Assembly (NCBI GenBank): GCA_002909145.1 | Contig: PNQY01000015.1 | Location: forward strand, 1-61,311 | Length of the DNA stretch: 61,311 bases | Origin: Candidatus Thioglobus perditus | Lineage (GTDB): Bacteria; Pseudomonadota; Gammaproteobacteria; PS1; Pseudothioglobaceae | Direction of reading: 5' to 3' | Shown: piece by piece, positions 55,187 to 61,311 of the stretch | Position numbering within the stretch: the stretch's first letter is position 1 | Layout of the letters: each line of letters starts with the position of its first letter | The notes under the pieces: generated by a model | Database searches by the model: none | What the model was told of the DNA's origin: nothing | What the model saw: only the letters and a program-made list of their open reading frames with translations | Made by a program: the position numbers and the translations under genes

Positions 55187-55350
55187 TCGACGAATCTCTA
55201 CTAAAATTATTAGTGTGCCCTAAGAGCAAAGCACCACTTAAACAAGTTGGTAATGAGCTTATTTGTGAAGTTAGTGGTCTGGCCTATCCAATTGATGATG
55301 GAATTCCAGTATTACTGGTTGAGGAAGCTCGCAAGCTAGAGGCAAAGTAA
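55183..55350 (+). CDS. ycaR: Trm112-family small protein YcaR
   Basis: A 55-residue protein found by reading the gap between lpxK and kdsB. It begins [19 protein letters not shown] and continues [21 protein letters not shown], the Trm112/UPF0434 pattern. It overlaps lpxK (ATGA) and kdsB (TAATG). Only part of the usual zinc-knuckle cysteines are present. Role unknown. Confidence 0.9.
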   Translation: MIDESLLKLLVCPKSKAPLKQVGNELICEVSGLAYPIDDGIPVLLVEEARKLEAK

Positions 55351-56084
55351 TGGATTTTTCCGTTATTATTCCTGCTAGGTATGCATCTAGCAGATTACCA
55401 GGAAAATTAATAAAAGATATTCATGGTAAGCCATTAATACAACATACTTATGAAAACGCCATTAATAGCGGGGCGTCTAATGTAATTATTGCAACTGATG
55501 ATAAGCGTATTGAACAGTTAGCAAATAATTTTTGTGCCAACACTTGCATGACAAGCTCAAAGCATAACTCTGGAACATCTAGAATTGCCCAGGTTATACA
55601 AGAACTAGAAATTGACGATGATGAGATTATTGTTAATGTTCAAGGTGATGAGCCAATGCTTAGTCCTAATGTAATTGAACAGGTGGCAAATAATTTATCC
55701 AGTAGTAATATGCAAATGTCAACTTTATGTGAGAAAGTTGCAGGTAAAAGTCAGTATCTTGACCCTAATTGCGTTAAAGTCGTTTTTGATAGGTTTGGTA
55801 AGGCCCTATATTTTTCTCGCTCACCTATACCTGCATTTAGGGAACCCGAAGATTTTGATATTGATCTATGTTTTAAGCATATTGGTATATATGCGTATAG
55901 AGCCGGGTTTATAAAAAAATATTTAAATATGGATAGCTCAAGATATGAGCAAGTAGAAAGATTAGAGCAATTAACAGTGCTGAATGAGGGTTTTGATATC
56001 CATATTGATACAGCATGTGCGCCAACTGGTTATGGTGTTGACACTCAGGATGATCTAGACAAAGTAAGAGAGGCATTAAAATGA
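55350..56084 (+). CDS. kdsB: CMP-KDO synthetase
   Basis: A 244-residue cytidylyltransferase activating KDO for lipopolysaccharide core. Motifs: [40 protein letters not shown] and [13 protein letters not shown], then [16 protein letters not shown]. Length is normal (E. coli 248). It overlaps both neighbours. Confidence 0.97.
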   Translation: MDFSVIIPARYASSRLPGKLIKDIHGKPLIQHTYENAINSGASNVIIATDDKRIEQLANNFCANTCMTSSKHNSGTSRIAQVIQELEIDDDEIIVNVQGDEPMLSPNVIEQVANNLSSSNMQMSTLCEKVAGKSQYLDPNCVKVVFDRFGKALYFSRSPIPAFREPEDFDIDLCFKHIGIYAYRAGFIKKYLNMDSSRYEQVERLEQLTVLNEGFDIHIDTACAPTGYGVDTQDDLDKVREALK

Positions 56085-56914
56085 GCATTATTGATGGCAA
56101 GCAAATAGCTAAAGACTTAAGACAAAGCATTAAGTCTCAAGTTGATAATCTTAATAGAGCTCCAGGCTTAGCGGTAATACTTGTAGGAGATGATCCAGCC
56201 TCTGCTGTATATGTACGCAATAAGGACAATGCCTGTAAGGAGGTTGGGTTTTACTCAGAAAAGATCGACAAGCCTGCAGATATCACCCAAGAAGAATTAC
56301 TATCTGAGATTAAAAGGTTAAATACTGATGATAGAATCGATGGTATTTTGGTGCAACTTCCACTGCCAAATCATTTAGATACAAATCTAGTTATTGAGAC
56401 AATCTCCCCAGAAAAAGATGTAGATGGCTTTCATAGTGAAAATATTGGCAAGCTAATGCAAAATAAGCCATATTTGCGCCCCTGTACACCAAAAGGGGTT
56501 ATGACTATGCTGGCAACAATAGGTGTTGATATAGTTGGTAAAGACTGTGTCGTGGTGGGCGCATCAAACATTGTTGGACGCCCAATGGCTATGGAGTTGT
56601 TGAATGCTGGCGCTACAGTTACTATTTGTCATAGTAGAACACAAGACCTACCTGGAAAGCTAAAACTAGCTGACATCGTGGTTGTTGCAGTTGGTATTCC
56701 GCAGATGATCAAAGGTGAGTGGATAAAAGATGGAGCTATTGTTATTGATGTGGGTATTAATAGGCTTGATAGTGGAAAATTAGTTGGTGATGTTGATTTT
56801 GAATCTACTAAAGATATTGCATCTTGGATTACTCCAGTGCCAGGAGGTGTTGGACCTATGACTATTGCTACGCTATTAGAAAATACATTAAGTTCTTGTA
56901 AGGAAAAAATATGA
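56081..56914 (+). CDS. folD: Methylenetetrahydrofolate dehydrogenase/cyclohydrolase
   Basis: A 277-residue bifunctional folate enzyme. It shows [21 protein letters not shown] with the catalytic tyrosine and lysine region, [37 protein letters not shown] and the terminal [18 protein letters not shown]. It interconverts methylene-, methenyl- and formyl-THF. It overlaps kdsB and the glutaredoxin gene by 4 bases each. Confidence 0.97.
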   Translation: MSIIDGKQIAKDLRQSIKSQVDNLNRAPGLAVILVGDDPASAVYVRNKDNACKEVGFYSEKIDKPADITQEELLSEIKRLNTDDRIDGILVQLPLPNHLDTNLVIETISPEKDVDGFHSENIGKLMQNKPYLRPCTPKGVMTMLATIGVDIVGKDCVVVGASNIVGRPMAMELLNAGATVTICHSRTQDLPGKLKLADIVVVAVGIPQMIKGEWIKDGAIVIDVGINRLDSGKLVGDVDFESTKDIASWITPVPGGVGPMTIATLLENTLSSCKEKI

Positions 56915-57288
56915 AATTATTATTAAAAGCTTTTAGAAATGGACTAGGGGCTTTAATTGCACTTATTAGCTGGTTAATTCCGGTTAGTAAGGTTAAAAGA
57001 GACGACCAGCAGCAACAAAAAGTTGATGAAAAAACCAAGAATATAGAGTTGTATCAATTTTTTGCTTGTCCTTTTTGTATTAAAGCTAGAAGAACAATTA
57101 GAAGGTTAAATTTAAAAATAACCACTAGAAATGCACAACCTCAGGACTCTACATATAGAGCTGAAATGTTAAAAGATGCTGGCAAGGTGCAAGTTCCATG
57201 CTTAAAAATAACCAGTGGTGACGAGGTGGAGTGGTTGTTTGAATCTGATGATATTGCTAATTACTTAGAAAAGAATTTTGGCGGGTAA
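56911..57288 (+). CDS. Membrane-anchored glutaredoxin-like protein
   Basis: A 125-residue protein with an N-terminal hydrophobic segment ([14 protein letters not shown]) and a glutaredoxin domain from about residue 46: [17 protein letters not shown] holds the CPFC active site, and VQVPCLKI is the cis-proline loop. The ending [13 protein letters not shown] is typical. A glutathione- or thioredoxin-type thiol exchange at the membrane is likely; substrate unknown. It overlaps folD by 4 bases and shares one base with the next gene. Confidence 0.85.
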   Translation: MKLLLKAFRNGLGALIALISWLIPVSKVKRDDQQQQKVDEKTKNIELYQFFACPFCIKARRTIRRLNLKITTRNAQPQDSTYRAEMLKDAGKVQVPCLKITSGDEVEWLFESDDIANYLEKNFGG

Positions 57289-57626
57289 TGCTATATATTG
57301 AGGGTGGAACAAAGTCTCAACAAAAACTATCTAAAGAACTGTATGCTTTCTTTTCACAAGAGATGCAAATAAAAAAACCAATTGATGTCGACCTTAGAAT
57401 TCAAGATATTGAAGACGCACAAGCCTGGACTGACCATGAAGGTGATGGTAAGTTTTATATAGACATTGAAAAAGACCTAAATACTGATCAATTCATTACT
57501 GCTTTTTTTCATGAAATGGTTCATGTAATTCAGCATCTACGCAATAAGCCTATTAGTGAAAAAGAGGCCTATAAATTAGAGTCCAAGTTTGCTGACAAAT
57601 TTATACTATTGCGCGACAATGGATAA
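57288..57626 (+). CDS. Small zincin-like protein (HExxH)
   Basis: A 112-residue protein with FFHEMVHVIQH near residue 78, an HExxH zinc-protease motif followed by further His, and a downstream glutamate-containing helix EKEAYKLESKFADKF that could give the third ligand. It lacks a signal peptide. The size is minimal for a metallopeptidase; SprT-like or phage-type peptidases are possible relatives. Not otherwise recognised. It sits between the glutaredoxin and lysE-type genes, overlapping both. Confidence 0.65.
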   Translation: MLYIEGGTKSQQKLSKELYAFFSQEMQIKKPIDVDLRIQDIEDAQAWTDHEGDGKFYIDIEKDLNTDQFITAFFHEMVHVIQHLRNKPISEKEAYKLESKFADKFILLRDNG

Positions 57627-58212
57627 TTTAATATCAATTTTCTTGTTTTCTGTGGTTATGACTATTACTCCTGGTCCTAACAATATTATGATTCTTTCCT
57701 CTGGATTGAACTTCGGTATTCGACGCTCTATTCCGCATTTATTTGGTATTGCGGTAGGCTTTCCAGTTATGCTTGTAGCTGTAGGCCTTGGGCTTGATTC
57801 TGTAATTGCTAAATTTCCATATATGCATAATGTTATTAAAACTCTAGGTATTGCTTATCTATTGTATCTAGCTTATAAGATGTTTATTACTAAAAAGCAA
57901 AAGCAAGTTGAACAACAGTCTAAGCCTCTTAGCTTTGTACAGGCGGTATTGTTTCAATGGGTTAACCCTAAGGCTTGGGTGATGATTTTTAGTGGTATCG
58001 GTGTATTTACTTCAAGCGCTGATATTCAAACAACAACCCTTGTATTGGCATTAAGCTTTTTTATTGCAATTTTTCCGTGTAATGGCTCTTGGCTGTTTTT
58101 AGGCTTTCAGATGAAAAAAATAATTAAAACAGACCTGCACTATAAGATATTTAATCGAACTATGGCAGTAATATTATTGGCATCAGTGTTGCCAAGTGCA
58201 CTTAATATTTAA
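57619..58212 (+). CDS. LysE/RhtB-family exporter
   Basis: A 197-residue membrane protein with about six hydrophobic helices and the family motifs MTITPGPNNIMILSSGLNFG and FQWVNPKAWVM. Such proteins export amino acids or small metabolites. ATG 57619 is used because it gives the standard N-terminus; it overlaps the zincin gene by 8 bases. The substrate is unknown. Confidence 0.88.
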   Translation: MDNLISIFLFSVVMTITPGPNNIMILSSGLNFGIRRSIPHLFGIAVGFPVMLVAVGLGLDSVIAKFPYMHNVIKTLGIAYLLYLAYKMFITKKQKQVEQQSKPLSFVQAVLFQWVNPKAWVMIFSGIGVFTSSADIQTTTLVLALSFFIAIFPCNGSWLFLGFQMKKIIKTDLHYKIFNRTMAVILLASVLPSALNI

Positions 58213-58518
58213 TTAAAGATTCTTAATGTCAAACTTAACAGGATTGGCTTGGATTATTTTTGGCACAAATATAACATTACCATAGAGTGAATAGCCATTT
58301 TTGCTGGCAACATCGTTAATAGGCAAGTTCATTTCTTTGCCCTGGTCATTAATAACCAACATACCGTTATCAAGTTTAATATATTCAACTTTGCCGCCAA
58401 TAAAGGTCTCTAATTCATCCACGCTAAATGACTCGTTGTCATCAATTGGCTTGATGTTAATTGGATCACCAGTAGGGTGATAAAGAAGGGATGAAGGCCA
58501 ATTATATTGTTCTGACAT
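58213..58518 (-). CDS. DUF3846-like small protein
   Basis: A 101-residue protein. The segment ELETFIGGKVEYIKLDNGMLVINDQGKEMNLPIND, then YGNVIFVP, resembles DUF3846 proteins, which are common on phages and plasmids and have no assigned function. It is convergent with the lysE-type gene with no gap and precedes purK by 27 bases on its own strand (upstream to downstream: purE, purK, this gene). Confidence 0.55.
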   Translation of the reverse strand: MSEQYNWPSSLLYHPTGDPINIKPIDDNESFSVDELETFIGGKVEYIKLDNGMLVINDQGKEMNLPINDVASKNGYSLYGNVIFVPKIIQANPVKFDIKNL

Positions 58519-58545
58519 AGTGTTAATTCTGGTGCTGAGTCGCTA

Positions 58546-59634
58546 TTATGGTAAAAAATCCTGTAGTTTGTTAATACTATTGTATAGTTCTTCTGCAGAA
58601 CTTGCGGTAATATTAATATGACCCAATTTTCTATCTGTACGCTCCTGCTTGTCGTACAAGTGTAGGTGTGTATTTGGCATATTAAGAACAATATCAGTTG
58701 GACCTATCTTCCCAATAATATTTACCATAGCGCTGAATTCATTAGTAGGGGTTGTGTCTCCTAGTGGCATGCCGCTAATAGCACGAATATGATTTTCAAA
58801 CTGTGAAGTGTTGGCGCCTTCAATACTCCAATGTCCAGAATTGTGTACGCGTGGAGCCATTTCATTTACTACAAGACCGCTATCTGTTTCAAACAGCTCG
58901 ATAGTTAATACACCTACATGGTTCATTTCATCTAGTAAGGTTTGCATGTAATGTTCAGCAGTTTTTTGCACTTCTGGATCAATCTCTTGAGCTGGTGCAA
59001 TGGTAAGTCTTAATATTCCATCATGGTGAATATTTTCAACAAGTGGATAGTATTTGTGATCATTATCAATGCCACGTACTGCAATAAGTGAAAGCTCACG
59101 CTTAAAGTCTACAAAGCCCTCAAGGATTGACTCAACCCCGTTCATATTTTCCCAAGCATCATCTATCTGGCTAGCATCTTTCATTAAAAATTGACCCTTG
59201 CCATCATATCCATCTGTGGCAGTTTTTAAAATTGCGGGCAAGCTAATTTTCTCTACAGCATCTATTAAATCTTGTCTAGAATTTACCATTTGGTAAGGTG
59301 CACAAGGAATGTTCAATTGGTCAAATAATGTCTTTTCACGGCCTCGATGTTGAGTTGTGAATAAAGATTTTTCACCCGGATAAACAGGAGTGTTTTTATT
59401 AATCTCTCTGACAATTTCTACATCAGTATTTTCACTTTCATAGGTAATAACATCGGCAAACTCAATTAGGTGTTTGATATTATCAGCGTCATCTTCAAGT
59501 GCAAACATATGGCCTAGTAATGACGATGGCTCATCGTTAGAATTACCAGAGAACCCGAATTTGTGATTTAGTGGATATCCAGAAATAGCCAGCATTCTGC
59601 CTAACTGACCTGCGCCAAGTATACCTATCTTCAT
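58546..59634 (-). CDS. purK: N5-carboxyaminoimidazole ribonucleotide synthase
   Basis: A 362-residue ATP-grasp enzyme of purine synthesis. It begins MKIGILGAGQLGRMLAISGYPL and has LKTATDGYDGKGQ, ELFETDSGLVVNEMAPRVHNSGHW and HLYDKQERTDRKLGHI. It makes N5-CAIR from AIR, ATP and bicarbonate for PurE. It starts 3 bases after the purE stop. Confidence 0.96.
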   Translation of the reverse strand: MKIGILGAGQLGRMLAISGYPLNHKFGFSGNSNDEPSSLLGHMFALEDDADNIKHLIEFADVITYESENTDVEIVREINKNTPVYPGEKSLFTTQHRGREKTLFDQLNIPCAPYQMVNSRQDLIDAVEKISLPAILKTATDGYDGKGQFLMKDASQIDDAWENMNGVESILEGFVDFKRELSLIAVRGIDNDHKYYPLVENIHHDGILRLTIAPAQEIDPEVQKTAEHYMQTLLDEMNHVGVLTIELFETDSGLVVNEMAPRVHNSGHWSIEGANTSQFENHIRAISGMPLGDTTPTNEFSAMVNIIGKIGPTDIVLNMPNTHLHLYDKQERTDRKLGHINITASSAEELYNSINKLQDFLP

Positions 59635-59637
59635 AAT

Positions 59638-60126
59638 TTATAAGCCAGGATTAGGATTGTCTAAAACGTCTTGTGTTTGTTTTGCTCTAAAGGCAGCTAC
59701 TTTAGCTCGAACCTCTGCATTTTCGTTGGCTACAATTTGTGATGCTAGAATACCAGCATTTTTTGCACCAGCTTCACCAATAGCTAGCGTCCCAACTGGA
59801 ATACCGCCTGGCATTTGTGCAATGGATAAAAGTGAGTCTTGACCGCTAAGTGCGCGTGATTGAACAGGAACTCCAAGAACAGGAACAATAGTCTTTGCAG
59901 CTACCATACCTGGCAAGTGCGCTGCACCGCCGGCTCCGGCTATAATAACTTTAAGTCCACGCTCACTAGCGCTAGATGCATATTCAAACATAAGATCAGG
60001 GGTGCGATGTGCAGAAACCACTTTAACCTCGTGATCTACGCCAAACTCCTCTAACATTTCTACTGCATTCTTCATAGTTGGCCAATCAGATTTTGACCCC
60101 ATAATAACACCGACTAACGCACTCAT
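59638..60126 (-). CDS. purE: N5-carboxyaminoimidazole ribonucleotide mutase
   Basis: A 162-residue class I Pur[50 protein letters not shown] and [27 protein letters not shown]. It rearranges N5-CAIR to CAIR. It is immediately upstream of purK in the standard order. Confidence 0.97.
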   Translation of the reverse strand: MSALVGVIMGSKSDWPTMKNAVEMLEEFGVDHEVKVVSAHRTPDLMFEYASSASERGLKVIIAGAGGAAHLPGMVAAKTIVPVLGVPVQSRALSGQDSLLSIAQMPGGIPVGTLAIGEAGAKNAGILASQIVANENAEVRAKVAAFRAKQTQDVLDNPNPGL

Positions 60127-60158
60127 AATTACCTTCTACAAAGATTAATATGTATAAA

Positions 60159-60767
60159 TTATACTTTGTTTGTGCTCTTGGGGTTAAATACTAGCAAGTA
60201 TAGCCACGCACCCAATCCTGAAAGAAGCACATCTTTCTCAGCATCCCAAATATCCCCTTGAGAGCCTAAGAATGTATTGCTAGTTTGTGATTCTTGTTCA
60301 TAAATTATGGCGTACCACCATTCTACTATTTCATAACTAGCACCAATTCCTATAAATAGAAACACCAATACAAATACTTCAGTTTTGTAGTTTGCAAATC
60401 TTAATGTTTTAATAAGAACTTCTTTAAATGGCAATATGATTAAAAACCCAAAAGCAAAGTGAACTAATCTATCGTAATGATTGCGTTGCCAATCAAACAG
60501 GTCTGCCATCCAGAATCCAAATGGCACTTCAGCATAAGTATAGTGCGCACCAATGGTCTGTAATATGCAAAATATAAATATCAAATAGTATGAAGTGTTG
60601 CTGAATTTGAAGCGTTTGTATGTAGTGAGTAGGTAGTATATACAAACAAATAAGATTAAATTTTCAGCAACCCAAATATCGCGATAAAGTGGACTTATAG
60701 CAAGAAGTACCCAAAAAATAGAAAATACACCCAATAGTTTTGGTGCAATTGATTTGCTATTGATCAT
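60159..60767 (-). CDS. DUF2238/YjdF-family membrane protein
   Basis: A 202-residue protein with about six helices and the DUF2238 marks HYTYAEVPFGFWMADLFDWQRNHYDRLVHFAFGF, GASYEIVEWW, and the acidic GSQGDIWDAEKDVLLSGLGA near the end. The function is unknown. It overlaps bioH by 4 bases (ATGA). Confidence 0.85.
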   Translation of the reverse strand: MINSKSIAPKLLGVFSIFWVLLAISPLYRDIWVAENLILFVCIYYLLTTYKRFKFSNTSYYLIFIFCILQTIGAHYTYAEVPFGFWMADLFDWQRNHYDRLVHFAFGFLIILPFKEVLIKTLRFANYKTEVFVLVFLFIGIGASYEIVEWWYAIIYEQESQTSNTFLGSQGDIWDAEKDVLLSGLGAWLYLLVFNPKSTNKV

Positions 60768-61311
60768 AATTCAAAGTTATCATCTAAAAATGGCAGGTGT
60801 CCAGTATTTAAAATTTGAGTTTTTGTATGGTTTTTATCATACCAGTTGCTAATTTTTTGCGGAACAAGTGTGTCATAATTACCTAGAAAAACTTTTATAG
60901 GGACGGTTAGATTTTTAAATTCTTTGGTTAGATCGCTAGTTAATAATATTTCCAAACCCTGGTTAAGTGCTTGTGCGGTTGCTGGGTATTTTTCTATAGA
61001 TTTATTTAAGGATTTTAGCTGGGATTTGTCTTTAGTTTGTAAGCTAATGAAGCGCTTCAGGCCTTTGGATAGATTAATCTGTAGAGTGTCTGCAAACTGC
61101 TGAAAGTTGTCTTTATTGATTCCAAACTCCCAATTTTCATTGTTTACAAAGTTCGGTGTTGATGCAAGTAGTATTAGCTCAGATATTGGTATTTTATTAG
61201 CGATATTTATCGCCAACAAACCACCAAGTGACCAACCTAATAAAATTGGATTTTCTGGTAATATTCTGATAATTTCATCACACCAATTGTCAATTCCATT
61301 GTCAGTGTTGT
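60764..61311 (-). CDS. bioH: BioH-like carboxylesterase (5' end cut by window edge)
   Basis: The C-terminal 180 or so residues of an alpha/beta hydrolase; the frame is open to the window edge. ILLGWSLGGLLAINIANKIP holds the nucleophile serine, SELILLASTPNF follows, and GNYDTLVP (aspartate) and LNTGHLPFLDD (histidine) complete the triad. This pattern is that of BioH, which releases pimeloyl-ACP for biotin synthesis. bioC is not downstream. Biotin demand is consistent with the oad operon in this window. Confidence 0.82.
   Translation of the reverse strand, partial: NTDNGIDNWCDEIIRILPENPILLGWSLGGLLAINIANKIPISELILLASTPNFVNNENWEFGINKDNFQQFADTLQINLSKGLKRFISLQTKDKSQLKSLNKSIEKYPATAQALNQGLEILLTSDLTKEFKNLTVPIKVFLGNYDTLVPQKISNWYDKNHTKTQILNTGHLPFLDDNFEL

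Overview
The window is an AT-rich, gene-dense chromosomal segment of a chemolithotrophic, sulfur-oxidising gammaproteobacterium. The strongest evidence is a complete reverse-type dissimilatory sulfite reductase locus (dsrABEFHCMKLJOPNR, 29.7-42.1 kb) in the Allochromatium order. Around it lie gammaproteobacterial housekeeping gene orders such as lpxK-ycaR-kdsB, carA-carB-greA and rnm-yciO. Low GC, small gaps and these gene sets fit the SUP05/Thioglobus-like lineage, but that placement is inference. There is no CRISPR array, insertion sequence or rRNA. One tRNA (Leu, CAA) is present, and no gene-free stretch exceeds 300 bases.

Layout. 1-9.75 kb: glmS (cut by the window edge) and rfaH on minus; a RelBE-type toxin-antitoxin pair feeding into rnm-yciO; alaS; a single-cysteine DsrC/TusE paralogue divergent from prmA with a perfect FNR-type dyad between them; a PP-loop sulfur-transfer-type enzyme; thiS and a small metal-binding protein on minus. 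9.8-20 kb: carA-mlaA-carB-greA, then a four-gene methylthioadenosine salvage cassette (aldolase/dehydrogenase fusion, mtnP, apt, mtnA) that ends at a decayed copy of the greA 3' end. 20-26.6 kb: an iclR-type regulator and a glyoxylate-bypass operon (aceA-aceK-rraA-like-glcB). 26.6-29.6 kb: xerD, rplS and a lone gltD.

29.7-42.1 kb is the dsr operon. It encodes siroheme sulfite reductase (AB), sulfur relay proteins (EFH, C), the membrane electron-transfer complex (MKJOP), the NAD(P)H oxidoreductase DsrL, the siroheme amidase DsrN and DsrR. 42.2-48 kb: amidase, tsaE and a cation exchanger on minus; a DUF72-like gene; hemD (tetrapyrrole, relevant to siroheme); an HTH protein; metF; infA. 48-51.9 kb: tRNA-Leu, the sodium-pumping oxaloacetate decarboxylase oadGAB, then panD. 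The tRNA/oad unit and panD are each preceded by the same 27-bp perfect palindrome built into a sigma70-like promoter. 51.8-61.3 kb: lolDC, psiE-like, a long overlapping run lpxK-ycaR-kdsB-folD-glutaredoxin-zincin-lysE, a DUF3846-like gene, purEK, a DUF2238 membrane protein and bioH (cut by the window edge).

The most notable points are (i) the MTA cassette, which could form a self-contained dihydroxyacetone-phosphate shunt with aldolase and aldehyde reductase fused in one chain, flanked by a greA scar that suggests how it arrived; (ii) the paired palindrome-promoters, whose arms differ by compensatory changes and so point to an undescribed two-target regulon; and (iii) a second DsrC-family protein, lacking one of the two redox cysteines, next to an FNR-type site.
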